Source: Bathymodiolus brooksi | Lineage: Eukaryota; Mollusca; Bivalvia; Mytilida; Modiolidae | Direction: 5' to 3' | DNA: 64,000 nucleotides | NCBI GenBank assembly: GCA_963680875.1 | Contig: OY804589.1 | Coordinates: 1,054,001 to 1,118,000, forward strand | In this document: one piece after another, positions 10,303-24,100 of the stretch | Numbering within the stretch: the stretch's first letter is position 1 | Layout of the letters: each line of letters begins with the position of its first letter | Translations under genes and position numbers: made by a program | The notes under the pieces: model-generated | The model's database searches: none | What the model saw: the letters and a program-made list of their open reading frames with translations, nothing else | Told to the model about the DNA's origin: nothing

Positions 10303-13300
10303 TATGGAGCAATGATGCTGTCATAGGAACAGAGGAAACATCCATATAGAAGAATGATGCTGTCGTAAGAACAGAGGCTACATCGATATAGAGGAATGAT
10401 GCTGTCATAAGAACAGAGGATAAATCGATATAGAGGAATGATGTTGTCATTGGAACAGAGGCTACATCGATATAGTGGAATGATGCTATCATAGGAACAG
10501 AGGCTACATCGATATAGAGGAATGAAGCTGTCATAGGAAAAGAGGGCATATCGATATAGATGAATGATGCTGTCAAAGGAACAGAGACTACATCGATATA
10601 AAGGAATGATCCTGTCATAGGAAAAGAGACTACATTGATATAGAGGAATGATGCTGTCATAGGAACAGAGGCTACATAGATATAGAGGAATGATGCTGTC
10701 ATATGAACAGAGGCTACTTCGATATAGAGGAATGATACTGTCGTGGGAACAGAGGAAGCATCGATATAGAGGACTGATGCTGTCAGAGGAACAGAGGCAG
10801 TAACGATATAGAGGAATGATGCTGTCATAGGAACAGGGGATACATTGATATAGAGGAATGATGCTGTCATAGGAACAGAGGCTACATTGATATAGAGGAT
10901 TGATGCTGTCATATGAGAAGAGGCTACATCGATATAGAGGATTGATGCTGTCATAGGAACAGAGGCTACATCGATATAGATGAATGATGCTGTCATTGGA
11001 ACAGAGGGTACATAGATATAGAGGAATGATACTGTCAAAGGAACAGAGGCTATATCAATATAGAGGAATGAAGCTGTCATAGGAACAGTGTCTACATCGA
11101 TATAGAGGAATGATGCTCTCATAGGAACAGAGGCTACATTGAAATAGAGGAATGATGCTGTCATAGGAACAGAGGAAGCTTCGATGTAGAGGATTGATGC
11201 TGTCAGAGGAACAGAGGCTGCATCGATATAGAGGAATGATGCTGTCATAGGAACAGAGGCTACATCGATGTACAGGAATGATGCTGTCATAGGAACAGAG
11301 GCAACATCGATATAAAGGAATGATGATGTCATAGGAACAGAGGCTACATCTATATGGATGAATGATGCTGTCATAGGAACAAAGGCTACATTGATATAGA
11401 GGAATGATGCTGTCATAGGAACAGAGGCTATATCGATATTGTGGAATGATGCTGTCATAGGAACAGAAGCTATATCGAAATAGAGGAATGATGATGTAAT
11501 AGGAACAGAGGCTACATCGATATAGAGGAATGATGCTGTCATAGGAACAGAGGGTATATCGATATAGAGGAATGATGCCCTCATAGGAACAGAGGCAGCA
11601 TCGATATAGTGGAATTATACTGTCATATGAATAGAGGGTATATCGATATAGAGGAATGATGATGTCATAGGAATAGAGGCTATATCGATATAGAGAAATG
11701 ATGCTCTCATAAGAATAGAGGTTATATCGATATAGAGGAAAGTTGCTGTCATAGGAACACAGGTTACCTCGATATAGCGAAATGATGCTGTCATAGGAAC
11801 AGAGGCTACATCGACATTGAAGAATGATGACGTCATAGGAAGAGAGGCAGCATCGATATAGAGGAATGATGCTGTCATAGGAACAGTGGTAACATCGATA
11901 TGGAGCAATGATGCTGTCATAGGAACAGAGGAAACATCCATATAGAAGAATGATGCTATCATAAGAACAGAGGCTACATCGATATAGAGGAATGATGCTG
12001 TCATAAGAACAGAGGATAAATCGATATAGAGGAATGATGCTGTCATTGGAACAGAGGCTACATCGATATAGAGGAATGATGCTATCATAGGAACAGAGGC
12101 TACATCGATATAGAGGAATGAAGCTGTCATAGGAAAAGAGGGCATATCGATATAGATGAATGATGCTGTCAAAGGAACAGAGACTACATCGATATAAAGG
12201 AATGATCCTGTCATAGGAAAAGAGACTACATTGATATAGAGGAATGATGCTGTCATAGGGACAGAGGCTACATAGATATAGAGGAATGATGCTGTCATAT
12301 GAACAGAGGCTACTTCGATATAGAGGAATGATACTGTCGTGGGAACAGAGGAAGCATCGATATAGAGGACTGATGCTGTCAGAGGAACAGAGGCAGTAAC
12401 GATATAGAGGAATGATGCTGGCATAGGAACAGGGGATACATTGATATAGAGGAATGATGCTGTCATAGGAACAGAGGCTACATTGATATAGAGGATTGAT
12501 GCTGTCATATGAGAAGAGTCTACATCGATATAGAGGAATGATGCTGTCATAGGAACACAGGCTACATCGATATAGAGGAATGATGCTGTCATAGGAACAG
12601 AGGCTATATCGATATAGTGGAATGATGCTGTCATTGGAACAGAGGCTACGTCGATATAGAGGAATAATGCTGTCATAGGAACAGAGTCTACATCGATATA
12701 GCTTAATGATGCTGTCATAGGAACAGAAGCCACGTCGATATAGAGGAATGATGCTGTCATAGGAATAGAGGCTACATTGATACAGAGGAATGATGCTCTC
12801 ATAGGAACAGAGGTTATATCGATATAGAGGAATGATGCTGTCATAGGTACATAGGCTATATCAATATAGAAGAATGATGTTGTCATAGGAACAGAGGCTA
12901 CATTGATATAGAGAAATGATGCTGTCATAGGAACAGAGGCTACATCGATATAGAGGAATGATGCTATCATAGGAACAGAGGCTACATCGATATAGAGGAA
13001 TGAAGCTGTCATAGGAACACAGGCTACATTGATATAGAGGAATGATGCTGTCATAAGAACAGAGGCTACATCGATATAGAGGTATGATGCTGTCATAGGA
13101 ACAGAGGCTACATCGATATAAAGGAATGATGCTGTCATAGGAACAGAGGCTACATTGATATGGAGGAATGATGCTGTCATAGGAGCAGAGGCAACATGGA
13201 TATAGAGGAATGATGTTATCATAGGAACAGAGGAAGCATCGATGTAGAGGATTGATGCTGTCAGAAAAACAGAGGCAGCATCGATATAGAGGAATGATGC

Positions 13301-14100
13301 TGTCATAGGAACAGAGGCTACATCGATATAGATGAATGATGCCGTCATAGGAACAGAGGCTACATAGATATAGAGGAATTATACTGTCATATGAACAGGG
13401 GCTATATCGATATAGAGGAATGATGCTATCCTAGGAACAGAGGCTATATCGATATAGAGGAATGCTGCTGTCATAGGAACAGAGGCTATATCGATATAGA
13501 GGAATGTTGCTGTCATAGGAACAAAGATTACATCGATATAGAGGAATGATGCTGTCATACGAACAGAGGCTACATCGATATAGAGGAATAATACTGTCAT
13601 AGGAACACAGGCTACATCGATATAGAGGAATGATGCTGTCATTGGAACAGAGGATACATAGATATAGAGCAATGATGCTGTCGTAGGAACAGAGGCTACA
13701 TCGATATAGTGGAATGATGCTGTCATAGGAACAGAGGCTACATCTATATAGAGGAATGATGCTGTCATAGGAACAGAGGCTACATCTATATAGAGGAATG
13801 ATGCTGTCATAGGAACAGAGGCTAAATCGATATAGAGGAATGATGCTGTCATAGGAACAGAGGCTATATCGATATAGAGGAATGATACTGTCATAGGAAC
13901 AGAGGTTATATCGTTATAGAGGAATGATGCTGTCATAGGAACAGAGGCTACATCGATATTGAAGAATGATGCTTTCATAGGAACAGAGGCTACATCTATA
14001 GAGAGTAATGATGCTGCAATAGGAACAGAGGCTACATCGATATAGAGGAATGATGCTGTCATATAAACAGAGGCTACATCGATATAGAGGAATGATGCTG
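10303..14100. repeat. Block alpha, copy 2
   Basis: This is the second copy of 141-3890. The 38-unit internal duplication of the first copy is also present (second copy starting near 11759), so that duplication predates the block duplication. One extra monomer near 12,600 separates the copies in length. The longest open minus frame of the window (11615-13348) lies inside it, in a stretch that happens to lack both the TAA-bearing unit and any indel. Confidence 0.82.
11615..13348 (-). other. Longest open frame, by-product of the repeat (not called as a gene)
   Basis: The frame gives 577 residues of about 41 near-copies of MTASFLYIDVASVP, from an ATG at 13348 to the TAA at 11615. It is long only because the 42-bp unit has no stop in this frame and this stretch has no indel. 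Against coding: each ATG is just the first codon of a monomer, the next unit upstream ends in the same TAA class, the equivalent copy at 2152-3144 is broken by a single base, replacement changes are common at most of the 14 positions, and no signal peptide, domain or non-repeat end exists. Two similar 549-residue frames lie at 9935-11584 and 8255-9904. A transcript cannot be excluded from sequence alone. Confidence 0.85.
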
Positions 14101-14137
14101 TCATAGGAACAGTGTCTACATCGATATAGAGGAATGA

Positions 14138-14533
14138 TGCTCTCATAGGAACAGAGGCTACATAGATATAGAGGAATTATACTGTCATATGAACAGGGGC
14201 TATATCGATATAGAGGAATGATGCTATCCTAGGAACAGAGGCTATATCGATATAGAGGAATGCTGCTGTCATAGGAACAGAGGCTATATCGATATAGAGG
14301 AATGTTGCTGTCATAGGAACAAAGATTACATCGATATAGAGGAATGATGCTGTCATACGAACAGAGGCTACATCGATATAGAGGAATAATACTGTCATAG
14401 GAACACAGGCTACATCGATATAGAGGAATGATGCTGTCATTGGAACAGAGGATACATAGATATAGAGCAATGATGCTGTCGTAGAAACAGAGGCTACATC
14501 GATATAGTGGAATGATGCTGTCATAGGAACAGA
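14138..14533. repeat. 19-unit-offset local duplication
   Basis: The stretch repeats 13340-13735 at an offset of 798 bp, exactly 19 monomers. Both copies carry in order the GAATTATACTG unit, ACAGGGGCTATATCG, GATGCTATCCTAGG, GAATGCTGCTG, GAATGTTGCTG and ACAAAGATTACATCG. The match ends near 14,533, after which the unit order differs. It lies at the right edge of block alpha copy 2 and may mark an exchange point. Confidence 0.78.
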
Positions 14534-14819
14534 GGCTACATATATATAGAGGAATGATGATGTCATAGGAACAGAGGCTACATCGATATTGAGGAATGAT
14601 GCTTTCATAGGAACAAAGGCTACATCTATATAGAGTAATGATGCTGCAATAGGAACAGAGGCTACATCGATATAGAGGAATGATGCTGTCATATAAACAG
14701 AGGCTACATCGATATAGAGGAATGAAGCTGTCAGAGGAACAGTGTCTACATCGATATAGAGGAATGATGCTCTCATAGGAACAGAGGCTACATTGAAATA
14801 GAGGAATGATGCTGTCATA

Positions 14820-15485
14820 GGAGAGAGGCAATATCGATACAGAGGAACGATGCTGTCATAGGAACAGAGGAAGCCTCGATGTAGAGGACTGATGCTGTCA
14901 GAGGAACAGAGGCTGCATCGATATAGAGGAATGATGCTGTCATAGGAACAGAGGCTACATCTATATAGAGGAATGATGCTGTCATAGGAACTGAGGCTAC
15001 ATCTATATAGAGGAATGATGCTGTCATAGGAACAGAGGCTAAATCGATATAGAGGAATTATTCTGTCATAGGAACAGAGGCTACATTGATATAGAGGAAT
15101 GATGCTGTCATAGGAACAGAGGTTATATCGATATAGAGGAATGATGCTGTCATAGGAACAGAGGCTATATCGATATAGAGGAATGATACTGTCATAGGAA
15201 CAGAGGTTATATCGCTATAGAGGAATGATGATGTCATAGGAACAGAGGCTACATCGATATTGAGGAATGATGCTTTCATAGGAACAAAGGCTACATCTAT
15301 ATAGAGTAATGATGCTGCAATAGGAACAGAGGCTACATCGATATAGAGGAATGATGTTGTCATATAAACAGAGGCTACATCGATATAGAGGAATGATGCT
15401 GTCATAGGAACAGTGTCTACATCGATATAGAGGAATGATGCTCTCATAGGAACAGAGGCTACATTGAAATAGATGAATGATGCTG
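14820..15485. repeat. Module with GGAGAGAGG unit, preceding block beta copy 2
   Basis: This stretch is built from the same two sub-modules as block beta. One is the GGAGAGAGG unit (14820-14828) followed by the GAACGATG, GAAGCCTCG and GACTGATG units. The other begins with the GAATTATTCTG unit near 15056 and runs to the next GGAGAGAGG at 15491. The pair recurs at 15813 after 755 bp (18 units minus one base), so 15058-15489 and 15813-16244 are tandem copies. Confidence 0.75.
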
Positions 15486-18177
15486 TCATAGGAGAGAGGC
15501 AATATCGATATAGAGGAACGATGCTGTCATAGGAACAGAGGAAGCCTCGATGTAGAGGACTGATGCTGTCATAGGAACAGAGGCTATATCGATGTACAGG
15601 AATGATGCTGTTATAGGAACTGAGGCTACATCGATATAGTGGAATGAAGCTGTCATAGGAACAGAGGATTCATAGATATAGAGCAATGATGCTGTCATAG
15701 GAACAGAGGCTACATCGATATAGTGGAATGATGCTGTCATAGGAACAGAGGCTACATCTATATAGAGGAATGATGCTGTCATAGGAACAGAGGCTAAATC
15801 GGTATAGAGGAATTATTCTGTCATAGGAACAGAGGCTACATTGATATAGAGGAATGATGCTGTCATAGGAACAGAGGTTATATCGATATAGAGGAATGAT
15901 GCTGTCATAGGAACAGAGGCTATATCGATATAGAGGAATGATACTGTCATAGGAACAGAGGTTATATCGCTATAGAGGAATGATGCTGTCATAGGAACAG
16001 AGGCTACATCGATATTGAGGAATGATGCTTTCATAGGAACAAAGGCTACATCTATATAGAGTAATGATGCTGCAATAGGAACAGAGGCTACATCGATATA
16101 GAGGAATGATGCTGTCATATAAACAGAGGCTACATCGATATAGAGGAATGAAGCTGTCAGAGGAACAGTGTCTACATCGATATAGAGGAATGATGCTCTC
16201 ATAGGAACAGAGGCTACATTGAAATAGAGGAATGATGCTGTCATAGGAGAGAGGCAATATCGATATAGAGGAACGATGCTGTCAGAGGAACAGAGGAAGC
16301 CTCGATGTAGAGGACTGATGCTGTCAGAGGAACAGAGGCTGCATCGATATAGAGGAATGATGCTGTCATAGGAACAGAGGCTACATCTATATAGAGAAAT
16401 GATGCTGTCATAGGAACTGAGGCTACATCTATATAGAGGAATGATGCTGTCATAGGAACAGAGGCTAAATCGATATAGAGGAATTATGCTGTCATAGGAA
16501 CAGAGGCTAAATTGATATAGTGGAATGATGCTGTCATAGGAACAGAGGCTATATCGATATAGAGGAATGATACTGTCATAGGAACAGAGGTTATATCGTT
16601 ATAGAGGAATGATGCTGTCATAGGAACAGAGGCTACATCGATATTGAAGAATGATGCTTTCATAGGAACAGAGGCTACATCTATAGAGAGTAATGATGCT
16701 GCAATAGGAACAGAGGCTACATCGATATAGAGGAATGATGTTGTCATATAAACAGAGGCTACATCGATATAGAGGAATGATGCTGTCATAGGAACAGTGT
16801 CTACATCGATATAGAGGAATGATGCTCTCATAGGAACAGAGGCTACATTGAAATAGATGAATGATGCTGTCATAGGAGAGAGGCAATATCGATATAGAGG
16901 AACGATGCTGTCAGAGGAACAGAGGAAGCCTCGATGTAGAGGACTGATGCTGTCATAGGAACAGAGGCTATATCGATGTACAGGAATGATGCTGTCATAG
17001 GAACAGAGGCTACATCGATATAGTGGAATGATGCTGTCACAGGAACAGAGGCTACATTGATATAGAGGACTTATGCTGTCATATGAGAAGAGGCTACATC
17101 GATATAGAGGAATGATGCTGTCATAGCAACACAGGCTACATCGACATAGAGGAATAGTGTTGTCATAGGAACAGAGGCTATATCGATATAGAGGAATGAT
17201 GATCTCATAGAAACAGAGTCTGCATCGATATTGTGAAATGATGTTGTTATAGGAACGGAAGCTACATCGATATAGGGTAATGATGCTGTCATAGAAACAG
17301 AGGCTATATCGATATAGTGGAATGATGCTGTCACAGTAACAGAGGCTACATTGATAGAGAGGAATGATGCTATCATAGGAACAGAGGCTACATCGATATA
17401 GAGAAATGATGCTGTCATAGCAACACAGGCTATATCGATATAGAGGAATGATGATCTCATAGGAACAGAGTCTACATCGATATTTTTGAAATGATGTTGT
17501 AATAGGAACGGAAGCTACATCGATATAGGGAAATGATGCTGTCATAGAAACAGAGGCTATATCGATATAGAGGAATGATGTTGTCAGAGGAACAGAGGCT
17601 ACATTGATAGAGAGGAATGATGCTATCATAGGAACAGAGGCTACATCGATATAGAGAAATGATGCTCTCATAGGAACAGAGGTTACATCGATATAGAGGA
17701 ATCATGCTGTCAAAGGAGCAGAGGCTACTTCGATATAGAGGAATGATGCTGTCACAGGAACAGAGGCTACATCGATATAGTGGAATGATGCTGTAATAGG
17801 AACATAAGCTACGTCGATATATAGGAATGATGCTGTCATAGGAACAGAGGCTACATCGATATAGAGGAATGATGCTGTCATAGGAATAGAGGTTACATCT
17901 ATATAGAGGATTGATGCTGTCATAGGAACAGAGGCGACCTCGATATAGAGGAATGCTGCTGTCATAGGAACAGAGACTACATAGCTATAGAGGAATGCTG
18001 CTGTCATAGGAACAGAAGCTACAACGATATAGAGGAATGATGCTTTCATAGCAATAGAGGCTACATCGATATAGAGGAATAATGCTGTCATAGGAACACA
18101 GGCTACATTGATATAGAGGAATGCTGCTGTCATAGGAACAGAGGCTATATCGATATAGAGGAATGATGCTGACATAA
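15486..18177. repeat. Block beta, copy 2
   Basis: Collinear with 6165-8730. It contains the GGAGAGAGG units at 15491, 16246 and 16875 and the GATATTTTTG unit at 17479-17488, in the same order as copy 1. The pairing ends near 18,177: copy 2 continues with an odd unit lacking one base (CAGAGTAACATTG at 18181), whereas copy 1 continues with ACAAAGATTACATCG. Confidence 0.82.
16484..17671 (-). other. Open frame crossing both repeat frames through compensating indels
   Basis: Read from 17671, the frame starts as MTASF repeats, passes through the GGAGAGAGG loss near 16875 and the GATATTTTTG gain at 17479, and alternates between the MTASFLYIDVASVP and CSYDSIIPLYRCSL readings, giving 395 residues. 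Similar cases are 7079-8224 and 18541-19560. Because two of three minus frames are stop-free, a gain of one base in one unit and a loss in another can keep a frame open by chance. I infer no protein. Confidence 0.75.
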
Positions 18178-21100
18178 GAACAGAGTAACATTGATATAGA
18201 GGAATGTTGCTGTCATAGGAACAAAGATTACATCGATATAGAGGAATGATACTGTCATAGGAACAGAGGCTACATCGATATAGAGGAATAATGCTGTCAT
18301 AGGAACACAGGCTACATCGATATAGAGGAATGATGCTGTCATAGGAACAGAGGCTACATCGATATAGTGGAATGATGCTGTCATAGGAACAGAGGATACA
18401 TAGATATAGAGCAATGATGCTGTCATAGGAACAGAGGCTACATCGATATAGTGGAATGATGCTGTCATAGGAACAGAGGCTACATCTATATAGAGGAATG
18501 ATGCTGTCATAGGAACAGAGGCTAAATCGATATAGAGGAATTATTCTGTCATAGGAACAGAGGCTACATTGATATAGAGGAATGATGCTGTCATAGGAAC
18601 AGAGGCTATATCGACATAGAGGAATGATACTGTCATAGGAACAGAGGTTATAACGCTATAGAGGAATGATGCTGTCATAGGAACAGAGGCTACATCGATA
18701 TTGAGGAATGATGCTTTCATAGGAACAGAGGCTACATCTATATAGAGTAATGATGCTGCAATAGGAACAGAGGCTACATCGATATAGAGGAATGATGCTG
18801 TCATATAAACAGAGGCTAAATCGATATAGAGGAATGAAGCTGTCAGAGGAACAGTGTGTACATCGATATAGAGGAATGATGCTCTCATAGGAACAGAGGC
18901 TACATTGAAATAGAGGAATGATGCTGTCATAGGAGAGAGGCAATATCGATATAGAGGAACGATGCTGTCATAGGAACAGAGGAAGCCTCGATGTAGAGGA
19001 CTGATGTTGTCAGAGGAACAGAGGCTGCATCGATATAGAGGAATGATGCTGTCATAGGAACAGAGGCTACATCGATGTACAGGAATGATGCTGTCATAGG
19101 AACAGAGGCTACATCTATATGGATGAATGATGCTGTCATAGGAACAGAGGCTACATCGATATAGTGGAATGATGCTGTCACAGGAACAGAGGCTACATTG
19201 ATATAGAGGACTTATGCTGTCATATGAGAAGAGGCTACATCGATATAGAGGAATGATGCTGTCATAGCAACACAGGCTACATCGACATAGAGGAATGGTG
19301 CTGTCATAGGAACAGAGGCTATATCGATATAGAGGAATGATGATCTCATAGGAACAGAGTCTACATCGATATTTTTGAAATGATGTTGTTATAGGAACGG
19401 AAGCTATATCGATATAGGGTAATGATGCTGTCATAGAAACAGAGGCTATATCGATATAGAGGAATGATGTTGTCAGAGGAATAGAGGCTACATTGATAGA
19501 GAGGAATGATGCTATCATAGGAACAGAGGCTACATCGATATAGAGAAATGATGCTCTCATAGGAACAGAGGTTACATCGATATAGAGGAATCATGCTGTC
19601 AAAGGAGCAGAGGCTACTTCGATATAGAGGAATGATGCTGTCACAGGAACAGAGGCTACATCGATATAGTGGAATAATGCTGTAATAGGAACAGAAGCTA
19701 CGTCGATATAGAGGAATGATGCTGTCATAGGAACAGAGGCGACATCGATATAGAGGAATGATGCTGTCATAGGAACAGAGACTACATAGATATAGAGGAA
19801 TGCTGCTGTCATAGGAACAGAGGATACAACGATATAGAGGAATGATGCTTTCATAGCAATAGAGGCTATATCGATATAGAGGAATGATGCTGACATAAGA
19901 ACAGAGGTTACATTGATATAGAGGAATGTTGCTGTCATAGGAACAAAGATTACATCGATATAGAGTAATGATGCTGTCATAGGAACAGAGGCTACATCGA
20001 TATAGAGGAATAATGCTGTCATAGGAACACAGGCTACATCGATATAGTGGAATGATGCTGTCACAGGAACAGAGGATACATAGATATAGAGCAATGATGC
20101 TGTCATAGGAACAGAAGCTACGTCGATATAGAGGAATGATGCTGTCATAGGAACAGAGGCTACATCGATATAGAGGAATTATGCTGTCATAGGAATAGAG
20201 GTTACATCTATATAGAGGATTGATGCTGTCATAGGAACAGAGGCGACATCGATATAGAGGAATGATGCTGTCATAGGAACAGAGGCTACATCGATATAGA
20301 GGAATAATGCTGTCATAGGAACACAGGCTACATCTATATAGAGGAATGATGCTGTCATAGTAACAGAGGCTAAATCGATATAGAGGAATGATGCTGTCAT
20401 AGGAACAGAGGCTACATCTATATAGAGGAATGATGCTGTCATAGGAACAGAGGCTACATCTATATAGAGGAATGATGCTGTCATAGTAACAGAGGCTAAA
20501 TCGATATAGAGGAATTATGCTGTCATAGGAACAGAGGCTACATTGATATAGAGGAATGATGCTGTCATAGGAACAGAGGCTACATCGATGTACAGGAATG
20601 ATGCTGTCATAGGAACTGAGGCTACATCGATATAAAGGAATGATGATTTCATAGGAACATAGGCTACATCTATATGGATGAATGATGCTGTCATAAGAAC
20701 AAAGGCTACATTGATATAGAGGAATGATGCTGTCATAGGAACAGAGGCTACATCGATATATTGGAATGATGCTGTCACAGGAACAGAGGCTACATTGATA
20801 TAGAGGAATGAAGCTGTGAGAGGAACAGTGTCTACATCGATATAGAGGAATGATGCTCTCATAGGAACAGAGGCTACATTGAAATAGAGGAATGATGCTG
20901 TCATAGGAGAGAGGCAATATCGATATAGAGGAACGATGCTGTCATAGGAACAGAGGAAGCCTCGATGTAGAGGTGTGATGCTGTCAGAGGAACAGAGGCT
21001 GCATCGATATAGAGGAATGATGCTGTCGTAGGAACAGAGGCTACATCTATATAGAGGAATGATGCTGTCATAGGAACAGAGGCTACATCTATATAGAGAA

Positions 21101-24100
21101 AAGATGCTGTCATAGGAACAGAGGCTAAATCGATATAGAAGAATTATGCTGTCATAGGAACAGAGGCTACATTGATATAGAGGAATGATGCTGTCATAGG
21201 AACAGAGGCTATATCGATATAGAGGAATGATACTGTCATAGGAACAGAGGTTATATCGTTATAGAGGAATGATGCTGTCATAGGAACAGAGGCTACATCG
21301 ATATTGAAGAATGATGCTTTCATAGGAACAGAGGCTACATCTATAGAGAGTAATGATGCTGCAATAGGAACAGATGCTACATCGATATAGAGGAATGATG
21401 CTGTCATATAAACAGAGGCTACATCGATATAGAGGAATGATGCTGTCATAGGAACAGTGTCTACATCGATATAGAGGAATGATGCTCTCATAGGAACAGA
21501 GGCTACATTGAAATAGATGAATGATGCTGTCATAGGAGAGAGGCAATATCGATATAGAGGAACGATGCTGTCATAGGAACAGAGGAAGCCTCGATGTAGA
21601 GGACTGATGCTGTCAGAGGAACAGAGGCTGCATCGATATAGAGGAATGATGCTGTCATAGGAACAGAGGCTACATCGATGTACAGGAATGATGCTGTCAT
21701 AGGAACTGAGGCTACATCGATATAAAGGAATGATGATTTCATAGGAACAGAGGCTACATCTATATGGATGAATGATGCTGTCATAGGAACAAAGGCTACA
21801 TTGATATAGAGGAATGATGCTGTCATAGGAACAGAAACTACATCGATATATTGGAATGATGCTGTCACAGGAACAGAGGCTACATTAATATAGAGGACTT
21901 ATGCTGTCATATGAGAAGAGGCTACATCGATATAGAGGAATGATGCTGTCATAGCAACACAGGCTACATCGATATAGAGGAATGATGCTGTCATAGGAAT
22001 AGAGGTTACATCTATATAGAGGATTGATGCTGTCATAGGAACAGAGGCGACATCGATATAGAGGAATGCTGCTGTCATAGGAACAGAGACTACATAGATA
22101 TAGAGGAATGCTGCTGTCATAGGAACAGAGGCTACAACGATATAGAGGAATGATGCTTTCATAGCAATAGAGGCTACATCGATATAGAGGAATAATGCTG
22201 TCATAGGAACACAGGCTACATCGATATAGAGGAATGCTGCTGTCATAGGAACAGAGGCTATATCGATATAGAGGACTGATGCTGACATAAGAACAGAGGT
22301 TACATTGATATAGAGGAATGTTGCTGTCATAGGAACAAAGATTACATCGATATAGAGGAATGATGCTGTCATAGGAACAGAGGCTACATCGATATAGAGG
22401 AATAATGCTGTCATAGGAACACAGGCTACATCGATATAGAGGAATGATGCTGTCATAGGAACAGAGGCTACATCGATATAGTGGAATGATGCTGTCATAG
22501 GAACAGAGGATACATAGATATAGAGCAATGATGCTGTCATAGGAACAGAGGCTACATCGATATAGTGGAATGATGCTGTCATAGGAACAGAGGCTACATC
22601 TATATAGAGGAATGATGCTGTCATAGGAACAGAGGCTAAATCGATATAGAGGAATTATTCTGTCATAGGAACAGAGGGTACATTGATATAGAGGAATGAT
22701 GCTGTCATAGGAACAGAGGCTACATCGATATAGTGGAATGATGCAGTCATAGGAACAGAGGCTACATAGATATAGAGCAATGATGCTGTCATAGGAACAG
22801 ATGCTACATCGATATAGTGGAATGATACTCTCATAGGAACAGAGGCTACATCTATATAGAGGAATGATGCTGTCATAGGAACAGAGGCTAAATCGATATA
22901 GAGGAATTATGCTGTCATAGGAACAGAGGCTACATTGATATAGATGAATGATGCTGTCATAGGAACAGAGGCTATATCGATATAGAGGAATGATACTGTC
23001 ATAGGAACAGAGGCTATATCGATATAGAGGAATGATACTGTCATAGGAACAGAGGTTATATCGCTATAGAGGAATAATGCTGTCATAGGAACAGAGGCTA
23101 CATCGATATTGAGGAATGATGCTTTCATAGGAACAGAGGCTACATCAATAGAGAGTAATGATGATGCAATAGGAACAGAGGCTACATCGATATAGAGGAA
23201 TGATGCTGTCATAGGAACAGTGTCTACATCGATATAGAGGAATAATGCTGTCATAGGAACACAGGCTACATCGATATAGAGGAATTATGCTGTCATAGGA
23301 ACAGAGGCTACATCGATATAGTGGAATGATGCTGTCATAGGAACAGAGGCTACATAGATATAGAGCAATGATGCTGTCATAGGAACAGAGGCTACATCGA
23401 TATTGTGGAATGATGCTGTCATAGGAACAGAGGCTAAATCGATATAGAGGAATTATGCTGTCATAGGAACAGAGGCTACATTGATATAGAGGAATGATGC
23501 TGTCATAGGAACAGAGGCTATATCGATATAGAGGAATGATACTGTCATAGGAACAGAGGTTATATCGTTATAGAGGAATGATGCTTTCATAGGAACAGAG
23601 GCTACATCGATATTGAGGAATGATGCTTTCATAGGAACAGAGGCTACATCTATAGAGAGTAATGATGCTGCATTAGGAACAGAGGCTACATCGATATAGA
23701 GGAATGATGCTGTCATATAAACAGAGGCTACATCGATATAGAGGAATGATGCTGTCATAGGAACAGTGTCTACATCGATATAGAGGAATGATGCTCTCAT
23801 AGGAACAGAGGTTACATTGAAATAGAGGAATGATGCTGTCATAGGAGAGAGGCAATATCGATATAGAGGAACGATGCTGTCATAGGAATAGAGGAAGCCT
23901 CGATGTAGAGGACTGATGATGTCAGAGGAACAGAGGCTGCATCGATATAGAGGAATGATGCTGTCATAGGAACAGAGGCTACATCGATGTACAGGAATGA
24001 TGCTGTCATAGGAACAGAGGCTACATCGATATAAAGGAATGATGATGTCATAGGAACAGCGGCTACATCTATATTGATGAATGATGCTGTCGTAGGAACA

